Assembly (NCBI RefSeq): GCF_033807715.1
Contig: NC_084587.1
Span: 17,404,017-17,468,016 of the forward strand
Direction: 5' to 3'
DNA: 64,000 nt
Source: Cololabis saira
Lineage: Eukaryota; Chordata; Actinopteri; Beloniformes; Belonidae
Under the pieces are notes generated by a model. That model was not told the origin of the DNA. It did not search any database and was given only the letters and a program-made list of their open reading frames with translations. The translations under genes and the position numbers were made by a program. Every line of letters begins with the position of its first letter. The first letter of the stretch is position 1. Positions 11,942-25,555 of this stretch are shown piece by piece.

Positions 11942-12380
11942 AGGTATTGTGACATAATTTTTAACATGCTTTTAACACTATTAAAAGTCTTGGCCAATAT
12001 CCCTCAAATGTGTCTAAAAGGGTGTAACAAGAAAAACTTCACTCCAGTACTCCATGCCTGGCTTTTTTTATGACGGTGTTTTTTGCCTGTGAAAAACGCG
12101 TCCTTTTCCCCCTTTCCTGTCAATCATTGCCCCGCTCCTCCTCCCAACCAGTGCTGATGGGCAGGGAGCTGGGTGGAGGGGGCGGTGATTTAGCGGGTCT
12201 ATACGTAACGGTCCGCCACCCAACCATATGCGCCGTTTTTGCATAATTATGCGGAAATTCCCAGAAGGCACACAATACACCGAATGTTAAAAGTTCGTTT
12301 TTTTTGGGTGTAATTGATATCAAGACACCCAACTAAACACAAAAAATCAAGAAAAATGTGTTTTTCATGTCACAATCCCT
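11942..12380. mobile_element. MITE in a TTAA site, inverted ends AGG(G/T)ATTGTGACAT
   Basis: A 439-bp element flanked by TTAA at 11938-11941 and 12381-12384. The left end aggtattgtgacat pairs with the right end atgtcacaatccct. A four-base TTAA duplication is typical of the piggyBac superfamily. No transposase is present, and open frames inside are incidental. Confidence 0.75.
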
Positions 12381-13181
12381 TTAAGTACCCGGACACTTAT
12401 ATCACGTTACCTTACAGTCATTTTCTGCTGGAAAAAAGTTTGCAACTTTACTCTATACTCTTGATGGTGAAATTGTTGATTTCATGAAATGTGCAAAAGC
12501 ATTGGCACTTGTTTTTCTCGTGAAGTGCCCGAGGCTATACTGTGCTCTACATCATGGTGGCCATGCCGCTGAATGGTTTCAGAGTTGTCATGGCTCAACT
12601 CTCAACGGGGATGCAACTGTCAAGACTTTCAGAATCCTAGCTCATTACAACCTGGCATATAGTTGCACATGTGGGTCAAGTGAGTATATTATATGGACTA
12701 TGTGCTTCCACAGCATAATCAACATGAGGTAACGACATGCACAACATGAAGTAAGTCTTCAGGGACTAGATTTCTGTTAGGCATGCTTTGGGGTATGCAT
12801 ATAATTAGTTCCTCTTTTCTGCAGTGTTTTGATAAATGTTCTCTTTTTGCATCTTTGTTCCTTTGGGGGTGATGGGAAGGTGTGAGAGCGGAGACTGAAG
12901 TGTGAGAATGCGGGTGGTAACAACGAGTGGGTGCTCATTATTTACCGTGAACCGAAAAGATACCTTCCTGTGGATTTTTAAGTTTAATTAAAAACAAAAT
13001 ATTCTCTGCATGTTTCTGTCTTTCTCCAACTTTCTGTCTGCCTGCTTGACTGACAGCCATGCAACATCTCATAGGTTTGTTCTGGAGTGCTTCTGTACCT
13101 AAAGCGTGCACTTCCCCGGTCCTGACTCGCCGCCGCCCCGGCTCATGCATTCTCCACGGAACGTCGCCATCAATCATGCGT

Positions 13182-13203
13182 GGCGGCGGCGGCGGCGGCG
13201 GCC
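13182..13203. repeat. (GGC)n microsatellite
   Basis: About seven GGC units in a GC-rich patch of the 24-kb intron. It is not in an exon. Confidence 0.85.
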
Positions 13204-14153
13204 CGGGGACTAGCTGTCAGTCTGGCTGTGTTTGTGCGACTGTGTGTACTTATGAAGGGAGAGGCTGGGTGTGCCTATCTGGACTCAAATGGGAAGCTCC
13301 ATTAGGGAGGCCCTGCCACAACAATAGGAGAGTAATGGTGTGTGTATGTGTGTGTCGGAGGCTGATGTCTGCTGTCATTTGAGTACAGGGCAGATAACAC
13401 AGCGGCTGGCAGCTTACCGGAGCGGTAGCACAAAAGTCTGCTAGCATCACAGGCAGGGGGCCACGGCACTTTGCTGCCCGTGACTCTATCCCTCTTTTCT
13501 ATCCTCTTCTCTGCGTCTGACATTTGCAGTAGAATTTTTTTCCCTCGCTAACAATGCTCTTTCACTTTCAAACACATCCTTTACTCTCCCTGATATCCGA
13601 GAGCCTTCTTTCACGTGCACACGCCGCCGTGTTTTTTGTTGTCTTCCTTTGCTTGCTCTTTTGCAGCACTTTATCTTGCGATGTGATGAATTCATCACTC
13701 GCATCACTCAAGGCTGTGGGGAACTAAAGGAGCGTGACATAACATGTTCATGAAACATTTATAAAGAAGAAGTCCAGGTTACACTCATGGGGGCTGACAT
13801 ATCTCCCCGTATTTAGGCTTGGATAAATGCGTTATGGCAGCTTCAGCTAAACTAAACAATCCGCCCTTTACTGAAACCCCTGGTGTCTAAACAAGAAAAA
13901 GGAAAAAAAAGAGGGTTCAAAATTCAGTATGAGGGATGTCATGCATGCATATCTATGCATTACATATGTTTGGAGGGCGACGTTCTATGTTATCACATTC
14001 ACTGCCTCTGCACTCCATTTGCATTAAAGGCATTCACTGCACTGCAGCAACGAGAGAAAGTTAACATTTTCGGAGTCCGACTCCACGGCTGCTGTGCAAT
14101 GCTGATGAATGCCCCCAGCACAAGGTCACACAGCAGCATTAATTATACTGTTT

Positions 14154-14300
14154 AGGGCTGGGCAATAATCTCCAGATCGATATGACAGTAAATTAAGTTT
14201 TTCCAATTTTAATTAAACATCCCAAAATGATGAAATTCATATACAATAAAAAAACTATAATGTGCAGTCCAGGTTTTGGGCTTTACTACTCTTATTGAAG
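14154..14300 (+). mobile_element. Possible hAT-type end (tagggctgggcaata)
   Basis: The start tagggctgggcaataatc followed by gatcgatatgacag resembles widespread teleost elements that begin with tagggctgggc. No matching right end was found, so this is a tentative call. Confidence 0.35.
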
Positions 14301-15836
14301 ATTCAGTGAAACAAACTGTCATTTTAAAGTTTCAGCAACAATATTGTTTCACATAAAAAAAAAGCAATATGTGTTTTCAAAACCATAACATACATTATCA
14401 CATCAATAAAACTGGTAAACAACTCTAGTTTTTCATCATCTGATGACTTAAATTAACAGATTGACTCCTCATAAAGCGCTGAGACCCTGTAACAGGAATG
14501 AACTGATAAAAAAGAGGTGATAAAAATGCGTGTGACTTGAAATATGGAGTGATAAATTGCCATGCAATTTGTTACATTTAAGTGATTTGATTAAAATTGT
14601 AGAGATAGGATTAAAGACAGAGCCATGTTTGATCTTCTCTCCCTTTTTTCCAATCACCAATCATCATTCAGAACACAAAGTTTCCATTTATTATTTCAAG
14701 GAAGAGACATCCAGGGTGAAAGTAGCAGAACGTCATTGAAAGTCTGGAAGCCTTAAATATGCCTGCATATGAATTTCACAATATCCTTTACAAAGTGCTT
14801 TATATTTATGCTGCTTTATATTTATGGAACTGGAGGTTTCATAAACATAGGGGGTCAGGGGGGGTCTTGTCAGTGATAACTACCTTTGCACAGCATCGGC
14901 ACGTTGCGGTCGCATAAATGGTGTCGTCTTGTGTATGTTAGTTAACAGAGCGCTTGAAAACGATACATCTACACTTTCAGGCTGAGGATTCTTAATCAAT
15001 TCTCCAAACCTGTTGTGCACAGAGGAGAAGACAATGGCAGGCTGGCAGTATAACTAATACCTGAAGATGTCATCTATCACCACAGTGGATGGGGCCACAT
15101 AGATGCTGCCCATCAGCCCGGGATGCTGTTCATCTCGCATGCAGACTGACGCTGAGTGAGTGTTTGTGTGTGAATATACAACTGTGTGAGGCGGTGTCTC
15201 TATTTGGGTAAGCCTGTCTGTCTGCGCTCTGGTACCCTGAACGCTCTCCTTGACTTCTTTCTTGGTAAACGGGGGGATCATAAATCCACAACAAAAGAGG
15301 TAGAAGGCAAAGGGGAGAGAGAGAGGAGACACTAACTTCTCCGGGACGTTTTCGACACCATCAGACAAAAAAAACAAACACACAAAAGCACCAGACTGAC
15401 AGCGAAAGAAAAAAAAAGCAAAGAGGGAAAAAAAGGTGATTGCAACTAAGACTGAAGAAACTTCTCCCTTGTATTTGAGTGCATGCACATACTCGCAGGC
15501 AATCTCGCGCGGTATGGGGAGGGAGGGAGGGATGGATCCAGAGGGGTACAGAAGAAAGAAATGGCAAGATGATAATCTGACTAGGGGGGCTCTTTGCTTT
15601 CTAGGCTGGATAGTAACACACACACGGAACGGGGCTGCATACTGCGATAACACACTTCCCCTATGGCTGGACAGCACACAAACCTGCACACACTTCTACA
15701 GACACTCACTTTTCCCTCAGTTGTGCACACTCTTGAACAGAAATGTGCTTTTTAATACACACAGAGAGCTCGTGGCGAGTGGCTCAAGTCTGCTGATAAG
15801 ACAGAATGGAGTACTTCAAAGGAGAGATGCTTTAAG

Positions 15837-15853
15837 ACACACACACACACAAA

Positions 15854-15932
<79 letters not shown>
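15837..15932. repeat. (AC)n-(GT)n-(TA)n compound microsatellite
   Basis: A short AC run, a short GT run, then about 35 TA units. It is probably highly polymorphic and able to extrude a cruciform. Long Y-I open frames on both strands come from it. Confidence 0.95.
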
Positions 15933-15939
<7 letters not shown>

Positions 15940-18900
15940 TGAAGTACCGGTAATAGAACCTCCTTTAAGGCCACACCCTTTTCCACCAGTCCTGCTTCAC
16001 ATACAGACACATGGCGGATCAGTCTCTTGCTGGCTCGCCTGTCAATTGCAGAATCATCCCTCTGCCGAGGTTGGAGGCATCTGCAGCAAGTTTGCCAATT
16101 ATTCATTTCTTTCTTAATCAGTCAAAGTTCCCACGTTCAAAGCAATAAGCTAAAAGCAAAAAACTTTTCTCCTTTTTTTTTTGTCTCCATAAGGATTCAT
16201 CGGGGATTGTCTTTGTAAAGCCAAGACTGAGGTTGCTGATTTTTATGTTAATTTTGCAAACACAACTGGCATGCATGCACAGAAGGCATCCAAGAAAATC
16301 ATATTAATGTGCAAGGATGAGCGTCGTAGCCTGTAGCAAGAAGCTCGATACATCACTTTTCTCACCACTTTATTACTATGTCTCATAAGCCCTTTATTCT
16401 GTATTTCAAAACTAAAAATATTGAGGAGAATGCAGCAACGGAGGTGCTGTGTTAGCCGATCACCTCATTGTATTTACTTCCTGCAAGGGTGCAGGCTTCC
16501 TTTCCACCCTATTGTCCTGGCTAGCCCTGCTTAATTTGGCATCTGCTGTTTGGCAGAGGAGGAGTGGTGCAGAGGCCAAATGCATGCGGAGGGTTTGGCT
16601 GGGACTATCCAGTAGATAAGGACACAACGCAGGCAACGAACAGGTGCAGCAGACTCTCTGAAGCAGAGCTCAGTCTGCAGAGACGGGAGTGTCGCAATCT
16701 ATTTGGGAGAGCGGGAGATAAGCAGAGGAGCAGGTGATGAATGAAGTTGGAGAAGACAAACGCAAGAGTTAGGAGTGTAGACCTACTTATTAAACACACA
16801 TTGGTATAGTGTAAAGGCTTGCTGCACCAGGAATTTAGTTTATATAGGATGCACTATATATTTAAATAAATGTAAAACTATTCACACATTTACAGTTTCC
16901 TATCACATCTATTTGGTTGTACAGCTGTCAACCATCTCGGAATGTTTTCTACCCTGTTAAATGGCCACTTGGAGTGTTTATTACCCCCAGTTATTATGTT
17001 TCTGATTGACCAGACTACACTTACAAGGATAGGAAAGGAGCACATAACTCACTCTGACTACTGTTTAAGAGACAGCAACATGTAAAAGCAACAAGCAAAC
17101 GGCATGTAAACTCTCTACTGGTGTCATTACGCGAGTGTCACAATCGTGGCAGGTCCCAAGCGGAGAAGACGGGAAGCAGGTGGATAAGTCTCAAAGAAAA
17201 CGCTTCAATTGGAAAAAACCAAAACCAAAGAAAAGTGCTGCTACTCCAGGGAACTCCCCAAATCCAGGGGACTGAACAAGATACATACTCGTCACCGGAA
17301 CAGGGAAATAGACCATATATGTACATGGAAACAGTGCTGAAGCAGCGAACAGACGGACCACAAGGGGAGAGGGAGACACAGGACTATAAACATATACACA
17401 AACAGAATGATGAGACCAAGTGGCTACATTGCTCTTGCTAATTTGTAGCGGTGTGACAATCTATCAATCCCAATCAATACATCAACTTACTGATGAATGA
17501 TCCAACAGCATCAAAGCAAAATGAAAGAAAATCCACAAATGAATCAATGCCTGTTTTCAAGAAGCTTTTAATAGTTTGTTTATTTATTTTTTTATGTTTA
17601 TTAAAGGACTGGTCATTTTTCATTTAATGATTTAGTTGAAAACAGAAACAAAAAGGTGAGACACTTTAAAAAATGTTTTTTACTGCAATTCACTTGGCAT
17701 ACAATATCCTTTCATATCAATGGTTTGCTCTTGGATTGAATCAAATGAAAATCACATCTTTGTAAGACTTTGTGCTATCTGCAAATATCCATTTGCAATC
17801 CAGTTAATCAGTGTAATTTATGTCCCCACATACTGTATTCGATGCAACCAGGAAGTGGCTTTAGTTTAGTTAATCGACCAACCACTAGGGGTCAATCACC
17901 ATTGAGCCCCATGATAAAATGTCCATATATTTGCAGCACAAATAAACATATTTACAATCTGGTTCAAAGAATGGTTTTGGTCTGAAAAGGAAACAGGGTG
18001 AATTTTGTATTTATACCACGTCTGGTAAAATGAATTACGCAGGCTGTATAATGCTAATGCTACTAGTCCTCATTTCAGCTCTGAAAGCGCTTGTTTCGGA
18101 TGTTGTTGCGGGAGAAACCTTTTAAATAGACCTGTTTGGAGAGATATGATCAGAATGAACATAAAGTATTAGCAACTAAATACACAGAGATTTGTTGCTT
18201 CATCTAATTATGTCAGATCTATAACAATGTTGCCTTCTTTTATGGTTGACATGGATGTGAAATCCAGACATGGAGGCCTGAACTGTTTCTTTGAATCAGG
18301 TAGTAAATATGCTGAACATGGAGCCAGCTACCAGTGGTCAGTCGACGAACTGTTGCTTTTCCTACTGCTAGGTTGGCTTCAGTCCAGAAGTGGGACTATT
18401 GTTGCAAAAAAGGAAGGTTGTAACAAATAGTTTTCAGAATAAAATGCAAAACAACAGCATCACAGATACTAACGCAAACAAAACAAGACAATAAAAACCC
18501 AGATTAAATTCTGTTTTTATCTATCTTACAGCATTTAGTCAATTATCACTTTTTGTTATTAAAGTGGTAAACCAGAACAAGTTGTGTTCCTAATGAAACC
18601 CAAAATGAAGTCACTGATAAAAAAAATAATGACGATAAGTCAAGATTTGGGAACACAAGTATTTCCCTCAGTAAATGACGTGAAGGGAAAAATGCTGGTT
18701 CCCTTTCTGCACCAGTGGCTGATCAAGGCCTGTTGCATCTAATGGGGTAGTGATAAGTTTAAAAGCAGGGTTTTAAGATTATCAATTCAAAGGTTCTGCC
18801 TCTGTGAACCACAACAACACATGCTGAATAAGCACGTGTTTATTTTCACGCGGCCAGAATGCACCCTGATGCCCACAGACACACACAATTTGACCTGACA

Positions 18901-20655
18901 AGCCATAAATGTGCCGAGGGTTAGTCTAATCAGTGAACTGGTGAAAGAAGGTCTCCACCTCAAGCATTAGCTGTTGTTATTCTCTCCACTTAAGCTTGTT
19001 TCCAGCATTTCCTGCACTGCTCCTACTTGATTGCAATCTGGTGCCAAAGAGGAGAATGACGGAGAGAACAGTGGAGGACAGAAGAGGAAAGAGAGGGGGC
19101 CGAGAGCTGGGGGTGAAGACAATAGATACTTTATGCTTGACTTCCTTTGGAGATAGAAGTCTGTGATTTCAACCAGTCCGAGGTCAACGGTCAGCCCATA
19201 TTTCTGTAACCTGACAGAGTGGCAACCAAAGGTCATTTCTATTTATCTGCAGTTCAATAAAATACAATAAAATTGTGATGTTCAATTAGGTTGTAATAAA
19301 AAAAGGGTGATGTCACTTTTGACACTTCTTCAGTCTTGATTAAAACACTGTTAAATTTTTAACATTGAAAGTTCTCTTTCAAATCTCTGTATGACTCAAC
19401 AGAAAAATTAAGCTTAAAACAAAGCATGGAAATGTCAAGAAAGAAAAGAAAAGACGTAAAAAAAAAAGGTGTTTTTCAATTCTGTCTGATTTTTGAATAT
19501 TTATTATTCTAATCTCTTTCGGTAATTGCGATCGTTAAGAGGCAAGCGGACAGATTTGAATAGTTCAACACAGCGGTGCGCAAAACTGAGCAACAAAGGC
19601 TGCCACACATCTGTAAGAGTACTGTGGTGATATTAAAACTGATAAAATTATGAAATAGATTTTTAAATTGATGAATCATCTTCACGTAAAAGTGCTGCAG
19701 TAATCTGAATAGGCCAAATCTGCTTTATTTCTTAATTGATTGACCAATTTCAGATAAAGTCATAAGTGATGTCCTTTGAAGCAGCATAAGGAAGCGTTTG
19801 CAGTTTTTAGCCCAAAGGTTCCCCTGTAGCCTGTAGGTTCAGGGGGGCTTTCAGGCCCAGGTATGTTTGGTTAGGTCTGAACCACTTGGTGAGATTGTAA
19901 ACTTGTAACATTCTCAGCTTAGTTGGGTTCCTTTTTGGACATAGAAAAATCCAAATGTACCAATATATGTCAAACAACCTCAATTTCACCTCTTCACCTC
20001 TTATCACCTCTTATTGGTTAGATGTGTTTGCCATACAAACCCAGGAAGATCTTGTGTTGTGTGCAAGTGTTTGATACTAATCATTCTTTATGTTACTTTT
20101 GTCAGTCTAGCTAAAAACAAAAGTGTAGCTTTAGCTGGAGAGAGACATTTTAATGCATTCAAGTCACTGAGGGCCCAATGACAAAACAGTATTTTTCCTA
20201 GATTGGTTTTCTGTTTCATTGTCATGTTTTAATTTTATTTAGATTTTTTAATATTTGCTTGTCCAAACTTTTCCTGTGTTGTCATTATGTTTTCACAACT
20301 GTGTTGATTGGTTGTTTGTTGTGTCTTTCCAGGGAATACAGATGCAAATTAGCTGCCAGCTAACTCAGGTACTATTGTAGATATTGTGCAACATCCCTGT
20401 CAAGTAAAGAGAGAATTCAAAGCAGTGCAGGGTTTTGCGTGCACTAATCATATACAACTTCAAATCATGTGATGTAGCTCAGTGTTGATTCCACAGAAAT
20501 TAGATTCTACCCGTAATTCAGTGTGATTGTAGGCTTCTAGTCCTGTTTTGTTTCGGTCCACATGTGCATCAGGTGAACTTTTGGTCGGCACTTTGACATG
20601 AATAAGGACCAGGTACGAAAGCGATCTCTAGGTCGTAATAACTAAAGCTTTTCGG

Positions 20656-20770
20656 TAGGGCTGGGTATCGATTAAAATGTCAAGAATCGATTTGATCTTA
20701 ATTCTTAAGATTCAGAATCGATTATCAGGATTTGATTCGATCTGATTCGATTCGATATTGATTTGGGTTA
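20656..20770 (+). mobile_element. Possible hAT-type end (tagggctgggtatcgatt)
   Basis: It begins tagggctgggtatcgatt and continues with several gattcgat-like repeats, a common left end in teleost genomes. The right end was not found. Confidence 0.4.
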
Positions 20771-23282
20771 GTGTTATTAAAAATGTTTTTTGAGCTGTTG
20801 CCGGAATTATATGACTGTAAAATAACTAGTACTGTACCCATGTATAATGACAATAAAGTATTTAGGATCTCATGCACCTGGGCCCCGCCGGCTGGCAAGA
20901 TGCCCCATGTTGTCGTAGTTAGTGTGGCAACCCATGGCACTGTTTAGCAGCTTACTTACTTAATTTTGGTCTGCATCAACTTACATACAGCAAATCAAGC
21001 TGGCAGGAAGTCAAACACAAGAATAGCGTGGGGAGTTCAAGAGCAGGCTCTGACCCGTACATTTACGAAAAATTAGCCATGTCACCCATCAAATGTTTTC
21101 ACAAGAGATTTCCCCACAGTTTGATCCAGCCAAACAGGCAACACTCTGAAAGGCTCCGCTCTACTTCTGAAACTGCGCTGGATCAGACAAAAAAGCAGAT
21201 GGTAGCGGGACTGCACAGCTTCTGGGACGCAGAGGTCAGTGATGTCCACTGTGGTTTCAGTTGTTTATGTGTAGGAAGTATACAGTAAAACAAGTCGTAG
21301 CTGTTTCAAGAGACAAACTTACTTTGGCTCGTTGTTGCCGACAGAAGGGACAGAGGTCCGCAGAAGCTAGGCAACACTTCATGAAAGGAATGCTTTTTTC
21401 ATTTTTAAGCTAGGATTATATGTATGCCCTGACGACAAAAAAAGAGTACAGTATATAGAAAGAAGATGAGACCCTGAACTTTGTGGAGGAACTTCAACCA
21501 TTTTACCGTCGTTGCTACTCTGTAATATGAACTAATAAAATTAAATGGAAAAAATACCGACATTGGACTCTAAATGCTTTATTATTATTTTGAAGATTTA
21601 ATTTACACGTGTATTCAAGAGCTCTGTTGAAAAGTATAAATTATTTCCTTTCTCAGACTTTGATATTGTCCTCTGCTCTATCACAATTCAGCAATTGCTT
21701 CTTTGACTTGTCAAGATTCAAATTTTATCTTGTACAATTGGTCTGTGCCCGGCTTCCATCAGAAACTTTGAAACTTTTGAAAAGCACTATACAAATACTG
21801 TAATATTATTTCTACCTCTATCAACTTTGCTGATATACCTCAGAGTAAAACAATCCTGCGCCATTGCTCTGGGAAACATTCAGATATATTGTCTTTTTAG
21901 AGCAAATTTAAGAAAGCTGTTTCCACACTGCAGAAATCACGACCTAAAGTAAAGGCTCACCAAACGTGGCAATGGGTCAAGGCTAGGGAAATGTAAAATC
22001 AAGTATTTGTAAGATTTGAGCATCTGAGGAAGCTGAGAAGAAATAGAAAGATTAAAAAATAACTTGAAGTGGGGTAGCTTTAGAAAGAGAGGGGAACCAG
22101 ATGGGAAACGCAGTGCGCACAAGTTGGTACGCTCTCAGTTTTAGCCCCCCTCCATCTCGAAGATGCAGATAACATGAATAATTTTGTGACTTTGTTGGGA
22201 AAACTTTCTAAAGTGTGGCAAGGCAGACTGTGGTGATAAATTATTCAAATGTTTCATTGGAGCCACGCTGCGCAGGGCAAGCCTCTAAAATGCATGCAAG
22301 AAGACATGATGAAACAACTCCATAAACAGCAGAGAATGAGCGAGCATTCGGGGATTGTGGGGTGGAAATAAAAGAGTGGTGCAGAGACAAGTGACTTTGA
22401 CTCCGGCTTTGCACAGGCATTCAGCTCACTAGGCCTCTATAATATATACATCTAAGGAAACTTGATGAAATAGTCCTGTGTGATGTGGAAACAAACTGGG
22501 AGCAGGGAAGGAGGGCAGATTAGCCGGGAGATAAGGAGGACAGGGAGAAATAAAGGGGGGAAAATGTTGAGTTAAACAGAAAAATGCATGAGAAGGAAAA
22601 AGGAAATTTTGAGATTCCTGTCATTGTGAGTCAATGTTTCTGTGTCTGAGAGAAAGAAAAGGCTTTAACAGACAAAGACTAAAACAAAAACAGACAGGGG
22701 AAACAATAGATGTCGAGAGGCAGTTTGCTTTCTTGTTAAGTACCGAGAGAGAAAGAATACACATTTGAAAAAGATAATTTCCTACTGCATGCTGAATCTA
22801 CACTGCGATAGAATACATTGGAATAAGCCTTAATATTATCTGTTAGCCCAAGGTGAACTGAACCTGCCTCATTTTTTTCCTTCCCTGTGATGTTTAAATT
22901 CTTATGCTTCAAGCGAGCCTTCTCTGAAATATATCACACTAGGCCACACATATTTTTTAATACCAGGGTCATTTCTTTCTTTTTCTTTCAAATAATTTAT
23001 ACTTTGAGGGCTAAAAGTACTTCCCTCCAAACTCTGTTTTTGCTTATTAACGAGAAAGACCCATTTTTGAGAAGCGGCGTTTGATGTCTTATCACAACCA
23101 CCAACGCCAGGGCTTTGCTGAAATGTATAGAAGCTGTTCAGTACAAAAATGCTTCAGGAGTGATACTTTGTCCAGCTTTAAATTAGTAAAGAGCTGTATT
23201 TTTTTTCTTTTTTAATCATACCAAACATCCCTTGATAATTTTCTCTGTGCCTGTCGGCATTTTGTCCTTTCCCCCCTCTGAG

Positions 23283-23508
23283 TCCGGGGTGGGCAATTGC
23301 TGGTCCTCGAGGGCCGTGTCCTGCACGTTTTAGATGTTCCCCTGCTTTAACACACCTGATACCAATTAAAGATCATTATATATAGTCATCAAGGGGTACA
23401 CGAGTCTGGTTATGACACAGACGCGTCTATCAGGGTTGTGTTTAAGCAGAGAAACATCTAAAATGTGCAGGAGACGGCCCTCGAAGACCAGGAATAGCTC
23501 ACTCTTGC
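23283..23508. mobile_element. Palindromic foldback MITE, copy 3
   Basis: The left arm (gctggtcctcgagggccgtg, then tgcacgttttagatgttccc) mirrors the right arm (gagaaacatctaaaatgtgc, then acggccctcgaagaccagg). It is the clearest of the three copies of this family. Confidence 0.8.
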
Positions 23509-23519
23509 TCTAAGTGGTT

Positions 23520-24090
23520 GAGGCAGGTGGCTTATCCTTCCTCGGCCCGGTTCTGTTGAAAGTTTCTTTTTTTATTTTTTTGAGAGGAAGAGAAACTTAT
23601 CAGAACCAGACCTCCTGAGTTTGGTTCTGCTGGAAGTCTTTTAACAAGGAGTTTTTCCTCTCCACTTTTGGCAACCATCCGGTCCATGTTCAGTTCACCA
23701 TGGGGGATTGCATCAAAGTGAAGATTCAATGCAATTTCTGAACTGGCATCATATAAGTACAATTTAGGGATACACCAATCCAATTTTAACATGGATTTTA
23801 GGAATCAATATTAACCAACTGCTAGATCGGGTATCAGATAATGGAGCACATCCATGACGCTGAGCTACTCGCTTAAACATTTTTGCGTGCGTATCCACAG
23901 CGGCAGGAAATGGTTCAGGATTAATAAAAAAAAAAAACATGAAAAATCTTTAGACTCTGGTTTTAAAAGTAACCGGTTCCTGTGATATGCCAGACTGTAT
24001 TTAATTGGACTTGCATTTAGCTTGGTTGATTATTTGCCTCAAGATTACTTTTGGTGCTAATAGGTGCTGTACAAATAATGTGAATTGAAA
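23520..24090 (+). mobile_element. Degraded LINE-like 3' region
   Basis: Blocks such as ctcggcccggttctg, gttctgctggaagtctttt, aacaaggagtttttcctc and finally aggtgctgtacaaataatg resemble the conserved 3' tail of common teleost LINE families. No reverse-transcriptase frame is left. The class is inferred from pattern memory only. Confidence 0.4.
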
Positions 24091-25521
24091 ATGAACTGAA
24101 GGCCCGTATAGAGTCCCATTAAAGAAAAGAAAAATAAAAAGACTGGCCAGATAAATAACTGCAGCCGAGAGGAGGCTGTCGTGTGTCCGCAGGCTGCTTC
24201 ATGTCTACAGAGGATGCTGACCTGACACCACCATTTGACAGAGACTGTACATGTTTTCAGTGGTGGGGTCAGCTGTCAGCAAGTGTGATCGTAACTGGAC
24301 CGTGAACAGTACAAAACTGCAGAACAATCAAATAAAGGGGGCAGTGATGTAGGAGGTTATAGTTAGCTTTAAATTAGCATAATTCTTTTTGTCTGAGAAG
24401 ATGTATTGCCCAAAGAGCATGCACAGTTTGCCAAAGCAAACACACTGGAGCTGTTTGTACTTAGCTTTGCATTTAAATGAGGAGTATCTACCTGTAGATA
24501 CACTTTTATGGACTCCTGCGGTGCGGTAGAAGAGCTTATATTTGGAGCTCTAAAATTATAACAATAACATTTACTGCATATATTACCATATGTGCCAAGA
24601 TAAATCACACATTTAATTATTATATATAGTGGCAGCCAAGCAACTATTTCATCATGGAAGTGACAACAGCCAAGAGCACTAGCTGCTAGCACACTTATGG
24701 CTGTTGTTGCTACTGCATATCCGGTACACCGTCTCTGTTTTTCATTGTTCAATTTAAAGTGTTGCCCTGCAGCTACAACATGCTGTCTTCCTTTAAATGG
24801 TCAATGTGAACGGACATTACTGCCGGTGACGTTCACGGCCACCGGTGAGTGAGAGTGATGTCAGCTTGCGGTCAGGTGGAGATGGTGCAATAAAAATCAT
24901 AATGCCCCAACAAATGTATTTTGTAGTTCTGCTAAGGGAGAAAAGAAAAATAATAAGACATTTTACCTAAATACCAAAGTTGAAAACCTGATTTTCACCT
25001 TTTGAATAGCTATTTGAACATTCATTCCACATCCAACATCACTGAGGTGTTAGTTACAAGATCAATGCTGATTTTTCTATTTCTCGTCAGTGCTGTGAAG
25101 ATAAAAAAAAAAAAAAAAACTTCATATTTTTTTTTTTTTAACTTCATAGCCTACTTGATCGCACATGGAGGTACAAAGAAAACCTCTAATCAGTGTCCAG
25201 GATAAGCAGTGTGCCAGCCTTCCTTTTTTCTTAAAAACATTTAACTGTAACTGAACTCACTACAGAGTTTATTCTTTACACACATTCATGGTATCTGCTT
25301 AAGTGATCCCTCATTTCCCTGTTCATACTTTACCAAGTGGCTTATTAGACTTATATCGTTGCTAGTGTCTGATACCATGGTCAGTCGATATGACCTTTCA
25401 CAGATTTTTCTCTATCTTGATATGCTGTATATTATTTCATGTTAGTGTTTTGTTTTTTCATTAGAACATCATGCAGAAAAAAATGCTTGAGGTCATTTGC
25501 AAATGCCATCATTAGCTCTAT

Positions 25522-25555
25522 CTGCTACATGACCTGCCTGCAGGTCAAGTAGCAG
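25522..25555. repeat. Short inverted repeat, 16-bp arms
   Basis: CTGCTACATGACCTGC is followed by a 2-bp spacer and its reverse complement with one mismatch. No transposon end is recognised around it. Confidence 0.85.

Noticed and set aside
15054..15689. 211-residue frame on the minus strand
   Set aside because: Low complexity (poly-F, Ser/Leu-rich), no recognised domain, ends next to microsatellite DNA.
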